Shown one piece after another: positions 46,501-56,318 of a DNA stretch of 64,000 nucleotides. Position 1 is the first letter of the stretch. Each line of letters begins with the position of its first letter. The notes below the pieces were generated by a model. The model was not told the origin of the DNA. It worked only from the letters and a program-made list of their open reading frames with translations, and searched no databases. Position numbers and translations under genes: made by a program. The stretch is taken from NCBI RefSeq assembly GCF_011758655.1, contig NZ_JAAMPA010000001.1, forward strand, positions 1,364,001-1,428,000, in the 5' to 3' direction. The stretch is from Modestobacter marinus. Its GTDB lineage: Bacteria; Actinomycetota; Actinomycetes; Mycobacteriales; Geodermatophilaceae.

Positions 46501-46865
46501 AGCTCGGCGAGCTCCTGCTCCCACGTGGGGGGTGCCGGGCGGGCCGGTCCCGGGCCCCCGGGCGCACGCTGGATGTCCGGCCGCAGGTGCAGCAGCACGG
46601 CGACCGCGTGCTTGCAGTCGTCGCCCACCGGGCACGTGCAGGCCGCGGCCCAGCCCATCCGGCCGCCGTCGGTGCGCACCACCGTCGTCCGGTACGGCAC
46701 CTCGGCGCTGCCCTGCACCAGCCCGGTCAGCCGGCGGGCGTCCTCGGCGACCCGCACGTCGAGCACGGCACGAGCCAGGTACGGGCGGGCCCGGTCGAGC
46801 ACGTCGGCGCCGACGGCGTCGGCCAACGCGGCGTCGGTGACCATCTCCCGCCAGTCGCCGAGCAC
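43581..46865 (-). CDS. SWIM zinc-finger SNF2-family ATPase
   Basis: A 1094-residue SNF2/RapA-like DNA translocase. A SWIM zinc finger ([15 protein letters not shown], near residues 75-89) is followed by a long middle region and the ATPase: Walker [11 protein letters not shown], a DEAQ-type Walker B (LDEAQFVKN), [14 protein letters not shown], and the C-terminal RecA domain with [12 protein letters not shown] and [12 protein letters not shown]. It may remodel stalled RNA polymerase or protein-DNA complexes; a defence role is possible but no partner gene is near. GTG 46865 is used; an ATG seven codons in is a fair alternative. Confidence 0.9.
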   Translation of the reverse strand: MLGDWREMVTDAALADAVGADVLDRARPYLARAVLDVRVAEDARRLTGLVQGSAEVPYRTTVVRTDGGRMGWAAACTCPVGDDCKHAVAVLLHLRPDIQRAPGGPGPARPAPPTWEQELAELVTAAGQPAPATVPIALQFELVEPEPGRGRASVGAPGSRQRLVRLRPVVPGKRGQWVRTGISWRQLQYDNSRAGWDPAHVAAMRALHATHQAARNQFYSYAPVDVYLHEFGPGLWRLLGEAVADGVPLVTADRPPRPVVLARDDADVAVDLRDDGDRTELQAVLRVDGRTVDPGALSFLGVPPHGVTVDGPARDEAPEGAPGLVLARLDSPVPPVLAGLVARGGVIGIPADDVDRFRRDWYPGLRRAVPVISADGSVELPDVLPPRLAAEVRYPGDATVCVAWSVRYGPDREFALHAPAGPGDGRDPAAEQLLVEALPGPVGGVPELWTPERRLAESVELAGMEALEFTTEVLPALRGDPDVDVTVVGTPTDYRQTTSAPQISFTARDSRESDWFDLGITVTMDGQHVPFATLFQALAAGRTRLALISGTWFSLQRPEFEQLRLLIEEARELRDVPGDEVQVSRFDAGLWEQLLGLGVVEEQSERWTREVRGLIDVEHTEPPPVPAGLAAELRPYQREGYGWLAFLWDHRLGGVLADDMGLGKTLQTLALLVRAHEAGELDDAPVLVVAPTSVVSTWSREAARFAPGLRVVTVAETEAKRGVPLAEQLTGAHVVLTSYALFRIDEDAWTSLPWRALVLDEAQFVKNHQARTYQCARRLPAPVKLALTGTPLENSVMDLWALMSIVAPGLFPDPERFTEFYRIPIERDGDAEKLATLRRRIRPLVRRRTKEMVAADLPPKQEQVLEVVLNPRHEKLYQTHLQRERSKVLGLVEDMSKNRMTIFRSLTLLRQLSLDPALIDPAYADVRASKTDAFLDQLREVVAEGHRVLVFSQFTRYLGAVRERLTAEGVDWVYLDGRTRDRDARIEEFRTGTAPVFLISLKAGGFGLTLTEADYVFVLDPWWNPASEAQAVDRAHRIGQDKTVIVYRLVAVGTIEEKVMELKARKQALFSRVVDDGALASGALTADDVRGLFG

Positions 46866-46922
46866 CCGACCAGGCTACGGGCGGGCACCGACGATCCGGT
46901 CGACGCGGCGTGGGCGGCGGCT

Positions 46923-46953
46923 CGGGTCGGCCCATCGGGTCGGCCCATCGGGT
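46923..46953. repeat. Short tandem repeat upstream of pgm
   Basis: The 13-base unit CGGGTCGGCCCAT occurs twice head to tail and is followed by CGGGT, that is, 2.4 copies. It lies in the 133-base gap between two divergent genes. Confidence 0.6.
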
Positions 46954-46998
46954 GAGCCCGGGTCGCGGTGCACCGGCCGACGGCGCGAAGATCAGCGC

Positions 46999-48633
46999 AT
47001 GAGCTCCGACCGCGCCGGCCAGCCCGCCCAGCCCTCCGACCTGGTCGACGTCCCGCACCTGCTCACCGCGTACTACACGGTCGAGCCGGACCCGCAGGAC
47101 GTCGCGCAGCAGGTCACCTTCGGCACCTCCGGGCACCGGGGCTCCTCGCTGGACGGTGCGTTCAACGAGCCGCACATCCTGGCCACCACCCAGGCGATCT
47201 GCGAGTACCGCGCCCAGCAGGGCTTCGACGGCCCGCTGTTCGTCGGCCGGGACACCCACGGCCTCTCCGAGCCGGCCTGGGTCAGCGCGCTGGAGGTGCT
47301 GGCCGCCAACGACGTCACCGTCCTGGTCGACGCCGCCGACCGGTACACCCCGACCCCGGCGGTCAGCCACGCCATCCTCACCGCCAACCGCGGGAAGACC
47401 TCCGGGCTGGCCGACGGCATCGTCGTCACACCGTCGCACAACCCGCCCCGGGACGGCGGCTTCAAGTACAACCCGCCGTCCGGCGGCCCGGCCGACACCG
47501 ACGCCACCGGCTGGATCGCGAAGCGGGCCAACGAGCTGCTGGCGGCCGGGCTGGACGGCGTGAAGCGCATCCCGTTCGCCCGGGCCCGCGCCGCCGCGCA
47601 GTCCTACGACTTCCTCGGCACCTACGTCGACGACCTGCCCACCGTGCTCGACCTCGACGCGATCCGCAGCGCCGGCGTGCGCATCGGCGCCGATCCGCTC
47701 GGGGGCGCGAGCGTCGACTACTGGGGGGCCATCGCCGAGCGGCACCGCCTCGACCTCACCGTGGTCAACCCGCTGGTCGACCCGACCTGGCGCTTCATGA
47801 CGCTGGACTGGGACGGCAAGATCCGGATGGACTGCTCCTCCCCGTCCGCGATGGCCTCGCTGATCGCCCAGAAGGACGCCTTCCAGATCGCCACCGGCAA
47901 CGACGCCGACGCCGACCGGCACGGCATCGTCACCCCCGACGGCGGGCTGATGAACCCCAACCACTTCCTCGCCGTGGCGATCTCCTACCTGTTCAGCCAC
48001 CGGCCGGAGTGGGGTGCGGGCACCGCCGTCGGCAAGACCCTGGTGTCCTCCTCGCTCATCGACCGGGTGGTGGCCGACCTGGGCCGGCAGCTCGTCGAGG
48101 TGCCGGTCGGCTTCAAGTGGTTCGTGCCCGGGCTGCTCGACGGCTCGGTCGGCTTCGGTGGCGAGGAGTCGGCCGGGGCGTCGTTCCTCCGCCGCGACGG
48201 CGGGGTGTGGACGACGGACAAGGACGGCATCCTGCTCGCCCTGCTGGCCTCGGAGATCCAGGCAGTGACCGGAAGCTCGCCCTCGGAGCTGCATGCGTCA
48301 CTGACGGAACGGTTCGGCGAGTCGGCCTACGCCCGGGTCGACGCAGCAGCCACCCGGGAGGAGAAGGCCGCACTCGGCAAGCTCTCCCCGGACGCCGTCA
48401 CCGCCACCGAACTGGCGGGCGAGCCGATCACCGCCAAGCTCACCCGCGCCCCGGGCAACGACGCCGCGATCGGCGGGCTGAAGGTCACCACCGAGAACGC
48501 CTGGTTCGCCGCCCGCCCCTCGGGCACCGAGGACGTCTACAAGGTCTACGCCGAGTCCTTCAAGGGCGCCGACCACCTCGCCCAGGTCCAGGAGGAGGCC
48601 AAGGCCGTCGTCTCCGCCGCCCTCACCCCCTGA
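46999..48633 (+). CDS. pgm: Phosphoglucomutase (alpha-D-glucose specific)
   Basis: Interconverts glucose 1- and 6-phosphate, linking glycolysis to glycogen, trehalose and wall precursors. The 544 residues show the phosphohexomutase order: [13 protein letters not shown] near residue 40, catalytic serine in [13 protein letters not shown] near 146, metal loop [10 protein letters not shown], sugar loop FGGEESAG and phosphate loop RPSGTED. The frame is open upstream, but ATG 46999 is the family start and clears the divergent SNF2 gene. No strong ribosome binding site precedes it. Confidence 0.95.
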   Translation: MSSDRAGQPAQPSDLVDVPHLLTAYYTVEPDPQDVAQQVTFGTSGHRGSSLDGAFNEPHILATTQAICEYRAQQGFDGPLFVGRDTHGLSEPAWVSALEVLAANDVTVLVDAADRYTPTPAVSHAILTANRGKTSGLADGIVVTPSHNPPRDGGFKYNPPSGGPADTDATGWIAKRANELLAAGLDGVKRIPFARARAAAQSYDFLGTYVDDLPTVLDLDAIRSAGVRIGADPLGGASVDYWGAIAERHRLDLTVVNPLVDPTWRFMTLDWDGKIRMDCSSPSAMASLIAQKDAFQIATGNDADADRHGIVTPDGGLMNPNHFLAVAISYLFSHRPEWGAGTAVGKTLVSSSLIDRVVADLGRQLVEVPVGFKWFVPGLLDGSVGFGGEESAGASFLRRDGGVWTTDKDGILLALLASEIQAVTGSSPSELHASLTERFGESAYARVDAAATREEKAALGKLSPDAVTATELAGEPITAKLTRAPGNDAAIGGLKVTTENAWFAARPSGTEDVYKVYAESFKGADHLAQVQEEAKAVVSAALTP

Positions 48634-48645
48634 CCACACCCCCCG

Positions 48646-48669
48646 GGGCAGAAATGGCCATTTCTGCCC
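48646..48669. repeat. 24-base palindrome, copy 1
   Basis: The perfect palindrome made of GGGCAGAAATGG and its complement, 12 bases after pgm. Together with copy 2 it frames the DUF559-type gene. It can act as a terminator. Confidence 0.7.
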
Positions 48670-48724
48670 GGGGGCCTGTGGACGGCGGCGAGGGTGCCTG
48701 CGGCGGATCGGCCAGGCTGCCCTG

Positions 48725-49588
48725 GTGTCCAGTCGTGTCAGCCGGCTGACCGGCGTCTTCGTCGGCAGCCATGCCGTCGCGCAGGGTGCTGTCACGGCCA
48801 AGGAACTGCGCTCGTTGGGCTACCGCCGACTGGTGCAGGGCGTCTACGCGGACCCAGCGCTTCCCCTGGACCACCGGCTCCGGTGTCGAGGCGTCGCGCT
48901 CCTGCTGCCGCCGGGCGCGGCCATCGGGGGGCACTCAGCCGCTGCCTGGCACGGCGCACCGTTCGCCGGACCCAACGACCCGGTGACAGTGGTGCGACCG
49001 GCGAGCGTCGAGTGGAAGGGGCCGCGCCAGGTGCGCGTCCACCGCGGACCGCTCGGCCCGATGGACGTCGAACGCGTCGACGGCGTTCCGATCACCACGG
49101 CTGCACGGACGGCGTGGGACGTCGCGGCTCTCGAGCCCCTCGGTACGGCGGTCGCTGCCCTCGATGCGATGGTCCGGTCGGGAGCGGTGACCGAGCGACA
49201 ACTCACCGAGATGGTGGATGCCGGGGGCAACCGCTGGGGTGTGAGCCGGGTGCGGCGAGCAGTGCCCCTGGTGGATCCACGCGCGGAGTCCGCCCCTGAG
49301 TCGAAGGTGCGGGTCGCCGCCGTGCTCGCAGGTCTGGCGCCCGTGCCGCAGCTCCTGGTCATCGAGGGCGGGGTGTTCCTGGGCAGGGTCGACCTCGGGT
49401 GGCCGGAGGTCAGGCTCGCTGTCGAGTACGAGGGCGCCCACCACTTCGACGCCGAGCAGATCGTGCGGGACGACGAGCGCTACGCCGCGATGATCGCAGC
49501 GGGCTGGCGGGTCATCCGGCTCTCGTCGACCGACCTGCGGGACCTGGACGGCGTCGTCCGTCGGATCCACGCCGCCCTCACGACCTGA
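48725..49588 (+). CDS. DUF559-type protein with AbiEi-like N-terminus
   Basis: A 287-residue protein. The N-terminal part (about 10-110) resembles the winged-helix and adjoining domain seen in AbiEi-like antitoxins (LRSLGYRRLVQGVYA, GGHSAAAWHG). The C-terminal 100 residues are a DUF559/very-short-patch-repair-like nuclease fold (ESKVRVAAVLAGL, VDLGWPEVRLAVEYEG, RYAAMIAAGWRVIRLS) in which Glu, Asp and Glu could form a PD-(D/E)XK site. Such genes occur in many copies in this bacterial group and have no proven role. The gene is somewhat richer in unusual codons than pgm and is framed by two copies of a palindrome. Confidence 0.75.
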   Translation: MSSRVSRLTGVFVGSHAVAQGAVTAKELRSLGYRRLVQGVYADPALPLDHRLRCRGVALLLPPGAAIGGHSAAAWHGAPFAGPNDPVTVVRPASVEWKGPRQVRVHRGPLGPMDVERVDGVPITTAARTAWDVAALEPLGTAVAALDAMVRSGAVTERQLTEMVDAGGNRWGVSRVRRAVPLVDPRAESAPESKVRVAAVLAGLAPVPQLLVIEGGVFLGRVDLGWPEVRLAVEYEGAHHFDAEQIVRDDERYAAMIAAGWRVIRLSSTDLRDLDGVVRRIHAALTT

Positions 49589-49589
49589 C

Positions 49590-49623
49590 CCCCCGGGCAG
49601 AAATGGCCATTTCTGCCCGGGGG
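49590..49623. repeat. 34-base palindrome, copy 2
   Basis: Perfect palindrome with arms CCCCCGGGCAGAAATGG, right after the stop codon of the DUF559-type gene. The inner 24 bases equal copy 1 at 48646. Confidence 0.75.
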
Positions 49624-49654
49624 CGCTCCCGGGCGGGTCGGGGGCCGGACGCAG

Positions 49655-49688
49655 GACAGGCCCGCCGGGTGGTCCCGGCGGGCCTGTC
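49655..49688 (-). terminator. Terminator of the glpF-glpK operon
   Basis: Perfect 15-base stem GACAGGCCCGCCGGG/CCCGGCGGGCCTGTC with a TGGT loop, 18 bases beyond the glpK stop on the minus strand. Confidence 0.85.
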
Positions 49689-49706
49689 GTGCTCAGCGGT
49701 CGGGCG

Positions 49707-51224
49707 TCAGCTGACGTCCTCGTCGACCCAGTCCAGCGACTTGGTGACCGCCTTCTGCCAGTTGCGGTAGTAGCGCTCGCGGTCCTCCTCGGCCATCTGC
49801 GGCTCCCAGCGCTTGTCCTCGGCCCACTTGGCGGTGAGCTCGTCGAGGTCGGACCAGAAGCCGACGGCGAGCCCGGCGGCGTAGGCGGCGCCCAGCGCCG
49901 TCGTCTCGGCGATCTTCGGCCGGATCACCGGGACGCCGAGCAGGTCGGCCTGGAACTGCATGAGCAGCTCGTTGCCGACCATGCCGCCGTCCACCCGGAG
50001 CTCGGTGAGGTCGACCCCGGAGTCGGCGTTCATCGCGTCCAGCACCTCGCGGGTCTGGTAGGCAGTGGCCTCCAGGACGGCGCGGGCCAGGTGCCCCTTG
50101 TTGACGAACCGGGTGAGCCCGACGACGGCGCCGCGGGCGTCGGAGCGCCAGTGCGGGGCGAAGAGGCCGGAGAACGCCGGCACGAAGTAGGCGCCGCCGT
50201 TGTCGTCGACCGAGCGGGCCAGGTCCTCGATCTCCGGGGCGTTCTTGATCATGCCCAGGTTGTCCCGGACCCACTGCACCAGCGAGCCGGTGACCGCGAT
50301 CGACCCCTCCAGCGCGTACACCGGCTTGGCGTCGCCGAGCTGGTAGCACAGCGTGGTGAGCAGGCCGTTCTGCGACGGGACGGCTTCCTCGCCGGTGTTG
50401 AGGAGCATGAAGTTGCCGGTGCCGTAGGTGTTCTTGGCCATGCCCTTGGTGAAGCAGACCTGGCCGAAGGTGGCCGCCTGCTGGTCACCGAGCGAGCCGG
50501 CGATCGGCACCCCGGCGAGGAAGCCGGCCTTGCGGCCCTTGCCGTACTCCTCGGAGTTGGACCGGATCTCCGGGAGCATGGACATCGGGATGCCCATCTC
50601 CTCGGCGATGCCGGCGTCCCAGGCGAGCGTCCGGTAGTCCATCAGCATCGTGCGGGAGGCGTTGGAGACGTCGGTGAGGTGCAGCCCGCCGTCGGCTCCG
50701 CCGGTCATGTTCCAGATCAGCCAGGAGTCGATGGTGCCCATGAGCAGGTCGCCGCGCTCGGCCTTCTCCCGGGCGCCGTCGACGTTGTCCAGGATCCAGC
50801 GGACCTTGGGGCCGGCGAAGTAGGTGGCCAGCGGGAGGCCGACCTTGTCCTTGTACCGGTCGGCGCCGCCGCCCAGCGCGCCGAGCTCCTCGATGATCTT
50901 CGTCGTCCGGGTGTCCTGCCAGACGATGGCGTTGTAGACCGGCTGGCCGGTGTTCTTGTCCCACACCACCGCGGTCTCCCGCTGGTTGGTGATGCCGACG
51001 GCGACGATGTCGGAGTTGCTGGCGTTGCCACGGGCGAGGGCCTGGCCGACGACCTCGCGGGTGTTGGTCCAGATCTCGTTCGCGTCGTGCTCGACCCACC
51101 CGGCGCGCGGGAAGATCTGCTCGTGCTCCTTCTGGCCGACGGAGACGACGGCGCCGTCGTGGTCGAACAGCATGCAGCGGGTGCTGGTGGTGCCCTGGTC
51201 GATCGCGGCTACGTACTGGGCCAT
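49707..51224 (-). CDS. glpK: Glycerol kinase (copy 1)
   Basis: Phosphorylates glycerol to sn-glycerol 3-phosphate. The 505-residue FGGY kinase starts [16 protein letters not shown] and carries [35 protein letters not shown] and [20 protein letters not shown] 51224 has AGGAGG seven bases upstream. It lies 25 bases after the glycerol facilitator gene and ends in a strong terminator, so glpF-glpK is one operon. A second, more distant kinase gene lies on the other side of glpF. Confidence 0.95.
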   Translation of the reverse strand: MAQYVAAIDQGTTSTRCMLFDHDGAVVSVGQKEHEQIFPRAGWVEHDANEIWTNTREVVGQALARGNASNSDIVAVGITNQRETAVVWDKNTGQPVYNAIVWQDTRTTKIIEELGALGGGADRYKDKVGLPLATYFAGPKVRWILDNVDGAREKAERGDLLMGTIDSWLIWNMTGGADGGLHLTDVSNASRTMLMDYRTLAWDAGIAEEMGIPMSMLPEIRSNSEEYGKGRKAGFLAGVPIAGSLGDQQAATFGQVCFTKGMAKNTYGTGNFMLLNTGEEAVPSQNGLLTTLCYQLGDAKPVYALEGSIAVTGSLVQWVRDNLGMIKNAPEIEDLARSVDDNGGAYFVPAFSGLFAPHWRSDARGAVVGLTRFVNKGHLARAVLEATAYQTREVLDAMNADSGVDLTELRVDGGMVGNELLMQFQADLLGVPVIRPKIAETTALGAAYAAGLAVGFWSDLDELTAKWAEDKRWEPQMAEEDRERYYRNWQKAVTKSLDWVDEDVS

Positions 51225-51249
51225 GGGGTTCCTCCTGAGCGGGATGGGA

Positions 51250-51990
51250 TCAGATGCTGACGTGGGAGAGCAGGCCGGCGAGGACGGCGCCGATGATCGG
51301 GCCGACGATCGGCACCCAGGCGTAGCCCCAGTTGCTGTCGGTCTTGCCACGGATCGGCAGGATGGCGTGGGCGATGCGCGGGCCGAGGTCACGAGCCGGG
51401 TTGATGGCGTAGCCGGTCGGGCCACCCAGCGAGGCGCCGATGCCGACGACCAGCAGGGCGACGGCGAGCGGGCCGATCTCGGTGGGGGTGTCCCCGAACC
51501 GCAGGATGATGTAGACGAGGACGAAGGTGCCGACGACCTCGGTCACCACGTTGTCCTTGACCGTGCCGATGGCCGGGCCGGTCGCGAAGGTGCCCAGCTG
51601 GGTGCCGGCGGCCTCCGGGTCGTTGTAGTGCCCGTAGTAGGCGAAGTAGGCCACCACCGCGCCGAGGAAGGCGCCGACCAGCTGCCCGGCGAAGTACACC
51701 AGCGTGCTGCCGATGGTCACGTCGACGCCGGGGGCGTACTCGTCGGCACCGCTGACCCAGAGGCCGACGGTGACGGCGGGGTTGATGTGGGCACCGGAGC
51801 TGGCCCCGGCGAAGACGCCGGCGAAGACGGCGAGCCCCCAGCCGAAGATGATGACGATCCAGCCGCTGCCGTTGCCGTTCGTCTTGGGCAGCACGACGTT
51901 GGCCACCACACCGACGCCGAGCAGCAGCAGGATCCCGGTGCCGAGCACCTCACTGCCGAAGACGGTCCACAGACCGATGGTTTCCTCCAC
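51250..51990 (-). CDS. glpF: Glycerol facilitator (MIP/aquaporin family)
   Basis: A 246-residue channel of six helices that lets glycerol enter by diffusion. Both pore motifs are present, HINPAVTV near residue 70 and AINPARDL near residue 202; the second has Arg and Asp next to NPA, the aquaglyceroporin pattern. GTG 51990 has GAGGAG six bases upstream. It is the first gene of the glpFK operon and has a palindromic operator candidate 128 bases upstream. Confidence 0.94.
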   Translation of the reverse strand: MEETIGLWTVFGSEVLGTGILLLLGVGVVANVVLPKTNGNGSGWIVIIFGWGLAVFAGVFAGASSGAHINPAVTVGLWVSGADEYAPGVDVTIGSTLVYFAGQLVGAFLGAVVAYFAYYGHYNDPEAAGTQLGTFATGPAIGTVKDNVVTEVVGTFVLVYIILRFGDTPTEIGPLAVALLVVGIGASLGGPTGYAINPARDLGPRIAHAILPIRGKTDSNWGYAWVPIVGPIIGAVLAGLLSHVSI

Positions 51991-52117
51991 CAGGCGCTCC
52001 TCACGACGGGTCCGCGGCGTCGCGGACCGTGCGGTTCAGGGGGCGAGCGTGTGGCGGTGATCACCACACGTCCCGTCGTGCCAGGACCGTAGGAGTTGGC
52101 ATGTGAGCTGGACAACA

Positions 52118-52130
52118 GTCGGAGTCCGAC
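52118..52130. promoter_or_regulatory. Palindrome upstream of glpF, operator candidate
   Basis: GTCGGA-G-TCCGAC, read on either strand, in the gap between the second kinase gene and glpF. Its half TCCGAC also occurs in the inverted repeat upstream of glpD, so the IclR regulator may bind both. Confidence 0.45.
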
Positions 52131-52148
52131 ATGGTCGTACCGACCGGA

Positions 52149-53651
52149 TCAGGGGGCTCCCCAAGCGATGCTGAGCTCCACCGCCCGCTCCCAGCGGGGG
52201 TACTCCGCGGTCAACGCCCGGGCACGCTCCGGAGTGGGCGTCCACTGCGCGGACCGGTGCCAGTTCCGGCGCAGCGCCTCGACGTCGGACCACACCCCGA
52301 CCGCCAGCCCCGCCGCGTAGGCCGCCCCCAGCGACACCGTCTCCCCCACCATCGGCCGCACCACCGGGGTGTCCAGCGCGTCGGCGACGAACTGCATCAG
52401 CAGGTTGTTGGTGGTCATCCCGCCGTCCACCCGCAGGGCCGGCAGTGAGAGCCCGGAGTCGGCGGCCATCGCCTGCACCACGTCCCGGGTCTGCCAGCCG
52501 GTGGCCTCCAGCACCGCCCGGGCCAGGTGCCCCTTGGTGACGTAGGAGGTGAGGCCGGCGACCAGGCCGCGGGCCTCACCCCGCCAGTGCGGGGCCAGCA
52601 GGCCGGAGAACGCCGGGACGACGTAGCAGCCGCCGTTGTCGCCCACTGTGCGCGCCAGGGTCTCCACCTCCGCGGCCGACCCGATCAGGCCCAGTCCGTC
52701 GCGCAGCCACTGCACCAGCGCCCCGGCGACGGCGACCGACCCCTCCAGCGCGTACCGGACCGGCTCCCCGGCCAGCTGGTAGGCCACCGTGCTGATCGAC
52801 CCGGAGCGGGTGCGCACCAGCTCGGTGCCGGTGTTCTGCAGCAGGAAGCTGCCCGTGCCGTAGGTGCACTTGGCCTCACCGGGGGCGAAGCAGGCCTGGC
52901 CGAACAGCGCCGCCTGCTGGTCGCCCAGCGCACCGGCGATCGGCAGGGCCCGGTTCAGCGCGGTGGCCGAGCCCAGGACGCCGACCGAGGGCCGGATCTC
53001 CGGCAGCATCTGCGCCGGGATGTCGAAGAAGGCCAGCAGGTCGGGGTCCCACTCGCAGCTGCGGACGTCCATCAGCAGGGTGCGGCTGGCGTTGGTCACG
53101 TCGGTGACGTGGACGCCGCCGTCCGGCCCGCCGGTGAGGTTCCAGATCAGCCAGGTCTCCATCGTGCCGAACAGCAGCTCACCGCGTTCGGCACGCTCCC
53201 GGGCACGCGGCACGTGGTCGAGGATCCAGCGCAGCCGCGGGCCGGAGAAGTAGCCGGCGATCGCCATCCCGCTGCGCTCGGCCACCAGGCCGGCGTCGGG
53301 CCGGGCGGCCAGCTCGGTCACCAGGTCGGCCGTGCGGGTGTCCTGCCAGACCAGCGCCCGGGTGACCGGCCGGCCGGTCGCCCGGTCCCAGACCACGGTC
53401 GTCTCCCGCTGGTTGGCGATGCCCAGGGCCACGACGTCCCCGGCGTCGGGCACGTCGCCGAGCACCTGCGCGGCGGTCCGCTGGGTGTTCGCCCAGATCT
53501 CCATCGGGTCGTGCTCGACCCAGCCGGGGCGGGGGAAGTACTGGTGGTGCTCGCGCTGGCGGACGGCGACCATCCGGCCGCCCCGGTCGAACACCAGCGA
53601 CCGGGTCGACGTCGTCCCCTGGTCCACGGCCAGCACGTAGCGGTCAGCCAC
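52149..53651 (-). CDS. Glycerol kinase-like protein (copy 2)
   Basis: A 500-residue FGGY kinase close to copy 1 in the conserved parts ([67 protein letters not shown]). It differs in other places, and its start overlaps the IclR gene by eight bases, tying it to the regulator instead of glpF. It may be a second glycerol kinase with other kinetics, or a kinase for a related polyol. Glycerol kinase is the safest name, with the substrate not proven. GTG 53651 has only a weak ribosome binding site. Confidence 0.88.
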   Translation of the reverse strand: MADRYVLAVDQGTTSTRSLVFDRGGRMVAVRQREHHQYFPRPGWVEHDPMEIWANTQRTAAQVLGDVPDAGDVVALGIANQRETTVVWDRATGRPVTRALVWQDTRTADLVTELAARPDAGLVAERSGMAIAGYFSGPRLRWILDHVPRARERAERGELLFGTMETWLIWNLTGGPDGGVHVTDVTNASRTLLMDVRSCEWDPDLLAFFDIPAQMLPEIRPSVGVLGSATALNRALPIAGALGDQQAALFGQACFAPGEAKCTYGTGSFLLQNTGTELVRTRSGSISTVAYQLAGEPVRYALEGSVAVAGALVQWLRDGLGLIGSAAEVETLARTVGDNGGCYVVPAFSGLLAPHWRGEARGLVAGLTSYVTKGHLARAVLEATGWQTRDVVQAMAADSGLSLPALRVDGGMTTNNLLMQFVADALDTPVVRPMVGETVSLGAAYAAGLAVGVWSDVEALRRNWHRSAQWTPTPERARALTAEYPRWERAVELSIAWGAP

Positions 53652-54339
53652 CGCCGTGGCCCAGCTCCCGGGACACCGCGTGCGCGGCGTCGACGACCAT
53701 GGCCAGCAGCAGGCTGCGCGGCGTGCCGCGGCCGTCGAACAGCGAGGTCAGCGGCCCGCTGACGCCCAGCGCGGCCACCACCAGGCCGCCCGCGTCGCGG
53801 ACCGGGGCGGCGATCCCGCCCAGCCCCCGCTCGTGCTCGCCGCGCTCGGCCGCCCAGCCCTGCGTGCGGACCTCGGCGAGGTCGGCGGGGTGCCTGGGCG
53901 CGTACGCCAGCAGGACCCTGCCCAGGGCCGTGCTGCGCGCGGGCAGGGCGGTGCCGACCTCCAGCACCTGCGCGGAGTCGTCGGGCCGGAAGACGTGGTG
54001 GACGACGACGGCGTCCGTGCCGGTGAGGATGGCCAGCCGCACCGCGTGGCCGCTGCGGGCGGCCAGGGCGTCGGCCCAGTTCGAGGAGCGGGCCCGCAGC
54101 TCGTTGACGTCCAGGGAGCTGCCGAGCCGGAGCAGTCCCGGGCCCAGGGCGTACCGGCCGGTGGCCGGGTCCTGCTCCACGAAGCCGACGTGCAGCAGGG
54201 TGCGCAGCAGGCTGTGCGCCGTCGTCTTGGCCAGCCCGACCGCGGCGGCGATGTCGGTGACGCCCAGGGTGCCGCCGGACCCGGCCACCACGCGCAGGAT
54301 CGCCGCTGCCCGCTCGATCGACTGCACGGTGCCCGGCAC
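53644..54339 (-). CDS. IclR family regulator of the glycerol locus
   Basis: A 231-residue regulator with an N-terminal winged helix (GTVQSIERAAAILRV, then GLAKTTAHSLLRTL) and a C-terminal IclR ligand domain (RYALGPGLLRLG and DAVVVHHVFRPD). It is transcribed toward the second kinase gene, which starts within its final codons, and is divergent from glpD. It probably senses glycerol or glycerol 3-phosphate and controls both directions, like GylR in Streptomyces; that is inference from position. The GTG 54339 is preferred over GTG 54387, which would add 16 residues and bring the gene close to the operator. Confidence 0.87.
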   Translation of the reverse strand: MPGTVQSIERAAAILRVVAGSGGTLGVTDIAAAVGLAKTTAHSLLRTLLHVGFVEQDPATGRYALGPGLLRLGSSLDVNELRARSSNWADALAARSGHAVRLAILTGTDAVVVHHVFRPDDSAQVLEVGTALPARSTALGRVLLAYAPRHPADLAEVRTQGWAAERGEHERGLGGIAAPVRDAGGLVVAALGVSGPLTSLFDGRGTPRSLLLAMVVDAAHAVSRELGHGGG

Positions 54340-54393
54340 GGCGCCCGACGCTAGGCCATCGCGGGCCCGGACGGTGACCCAGCGCACCTGGGT

Positions 54394-54412
54394 TGTCCGA
54401 CGATGTCAGACA
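54394..54412. promoter_or_regulatory. Inverted repeat between iclR and glpD
   Basis: TGTCCGAC-GAT-GTCAGACA, eight-base arms with one mismatch and a three-base spacer, placed between the divergent regulator and dehydrogenase. A TACCGT -10-like sequence for glpD lies about 32 bases downstream (54444-54449). Confidence 0.55.
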
Positions 54413-54499
54413 GCGGCCGTCGACGGCCCCTCGCGGACCGACCTACCGTGGGGGCATCGTGAGCCGTCGTCGGCGACGGCCCGTACCGAGGAGTTCGCA

Positions 54500-56230
54500 A
54501 TGACGGCAGTCCGCCCACTCGGTCCCGAGCAGCGCGCCCAGGCCTGGGCCGACCTCGCGGCCGGCGAGTTCGAGGTCCTGGTCATCGGTGGCGGGGTGAC
54601 CGGCGCAGGTGTCGCGCTGGACGCGGCCACCCGCGGGCTCCGGACGGCGCTGGTCGAGGCCCGCGACTTCGCCAGCGGCACCTCCTCGCGCTCCTCCAAG
54701 CTCTTCCACGGGGGTCTGCGCTACCTGGAGCAGTTCGACTTCGGGCTGGTCCGGGAGGCGCTGCACGAGCGCGACCTGTCGGTGAACCGGATCGCCCCGC
54801 ACCTGGTCAAGCCGGTGCCGTTCCTCTACCCGCTGACCCACCGCGGCTGGGAGCGGCCCTATGTCACCGCCGGGCTCGCGCTCTACGACGGGCTGGCCCG
54901 CCTGGGCGCACTGTCCGAGCCGATGCCCGCGCAGAAGCACCTGACCCGCACGGGTGCCCGCCGGATGTTCCCGGCGCTCAAGCCGGACGCCTTCGTCGGT
55001 GCGGTCCGCTACTACGACGCCCAGGCCGACGACGCGCGGCACACCCTGACGGTGGCCCGCACCGCCGCCGCCTACGGGGCCACCGTGCTCAACTCCGCCG
55101 AGGTCGTCTCCTTCGAGCACGCCGGTGGCCGGGTGGTCGGGGCGAAGGTGCGCGACGTCGAGACCGGCAACGAGGTCGACGTCTGCAGCGAGGTGGTCGT
55201 CAACGCCACCGGGGTGTGGACCGACGACGTCCAGACCCTGGTCGGTGGCCGCGGCCGGTTCCACGTGCGCGCCAGCAAGGGCGTGCACATCGTCGTCCCG
55301 CGGGACCGGATCAACGGCGAGGCCGGCCTGATCCTGCGCACCGAGAAGTCGGTGCTCTTCGTGATCCCGTGGGGCAGCCACTGGATCGTCGGGACGACCG
55401 ACACCGACTGGGAGCTGGACAAGGCCCACCCGGCCGCCAGCAAGGCCGACATCGACTACATCCTCGAGCACGTCAACGAGGTGCTGTCGGTGCCGCTGAC
55501 GCACGCCGACATCACCGGGGTCTACGCCGGCCTGCGCCCGCTGCTGTCCGGGGAGCAGGAGTCGACCAGCCAGCTCTCCCGGGAGCACGCCGTGGCCCGG
55601 CCGACGCCCGGCGTCATCGCCGTCGCCGGCGGCAAGTACACGACGTACCGGCCGATGGCCGCCGACGCCGTGGACGCCGTGGCCGAGGACGTCACCCGGC
55701 GGGTGCCGCCGAGCGTCACCGAGAACATCCCGCTGGTCGGCGCCGAGGGCTACGCGGCGATGGTCAACTCGCTCGACGGGCTCTCCGACCGCTGGGGCAT
55801 CCCGCGGTTCCGCGCCGAGCACCTGCTCAACCGGTTCGGCTCGCAGACCCCCGAGGTGCTCGACCTCGCGGCCGACGCCCCCGAGCTGCTCGAGCCGGTG
55901 CCGGGCGCCGAGGAGTACCTGATGGTGGAGATGGTGTGGGGGGCCGCGCACGAGGCCGCCCTGCACCTGGACGACCTGCTGGCCCGGCGCACCCGGATCT
56001 CCATCGAGACCCCGCACCGCGGGGTCGACTGCGCCGAGCCGGTCGCCCGGGCGGTCGCCGGGGTGCTGGGCTGGGACGAGGAGCGGATCGCCAGCGAGGT
56101 CGAGAGCTACACGGCCCGGGTGGAGGCCGAGCGGCGGTCGCAGGAGGCGACCGGCGACCAGGAGGCCGACGCCGCACGGATCGCCGCCCCGGACACCCGC
56201 GCCGTCGCCGTCGGCCGCGCCCTGGGCTGA
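54500..56230 (+). CDS. glpD: FAD-dependent glycerol-3-phosphate dehydrogenase
   Basis: Oxidises glycerol 3-phosphate to dihydroxyacetone phosphate at the membrane, passing electrons to quinone. The 576-residue protein has the FAD motif VLVIGGGVTGAGVALDAATRG at the N-terminus (shown in full length here as VIGGGVTGAG), ASGTSSRSSKLFHGG, GGLRYLEQFDFGLVREAL and the C-terminal capping domain. ATG 54500 has GAGGAG seven bases upstream. With glpF and the kinases it completes glycerol catabolism to glycolysis. Confidence 0.95.
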   Translation: MTAVRPLGPEQRAQAWADLAAGEFEVLVIGGGVTGAGVALDAATRGLRTALVEARDFASGTSSRSSKLFHGGLRYLEQFDFGLVREALHERDLSVNRIAPHLVKPVPFLYPLTHRGWERPYVTAGLALYDGLARLGALSEPMPAQKHLTRTGARRMFPALKPDAFVGAVRYYDAQADDARHTLTVARTAAAYGATVLNSAEVVSFEHAGGRVVGAKVRDVETGNEVDVCSEVVVNATGVWTDDVQTLVGGRGRFHVRASKGVHIVVPRDRINGEAGLILRTEKSVLFVIPWGSHWIVGTTDTDWELDKAHPAASKADIDYILEHVNEVLSVPLTHADITGVYAGLRPLLSGEQESTSQLSREHAVARPTPGVIAVAGGKYTTYRPMAADAVDAVAEDVTRRVPPSVTENIPLVGAEGYAAMVNSLDGLSDRWGIPRFRAEHLLNRFGSQTPEVLDLAADAPELLEPVPGAEEYLMVEMVWGAAHEAALHLDDLLARRTRISIETPHRGVDCAEPVARAVAGVLGWDEERIASEVESYTARVEAERRSQEATGDQEADAARIAAPDTRAVAVGRALG

Positions 56231-56243
56231 GCCCGGGCAGCTC

Positions 56244-56284
56244 GACGAGGCCGCCGTCTCCCCTCGGGAGGCGGCGGCCTCGTC
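56244..56284 (+). terminator. Terminator of glpD
   Basis: A 19-base stem with one G-U pair around a three-base loop; the outer arms are GACGAGGCCGCCG and CGGCGGCCTCGTC. It starts 14 bases after the glpD stop. Confidence 0.85.
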
Positions 56285-56318
56285 GCGTCCGGGGCGGACT
56301 GTGACCCACCTCGCCTGT

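Noticed and set aside
43581..46865. SWIM-SNF2 gene as part of a DISARM-like or other defence island
   Set aside because: No methylase, nuclease or phospholipase gene is next to it; neighbours are metabolic.
46923..46953. Tandem 13-mer as an iteron or CRISPR-like array
   Set aside because: Only 2.4 copies without spacers.
52527..53762. Long plus-strand open frames opposite the glycerol kinase, MmpL, pcnA and SNF2 genes
   Set aside because: High G+C gives long antisense frames; their translations are Gly/Arg/Gln-rich with no motif.
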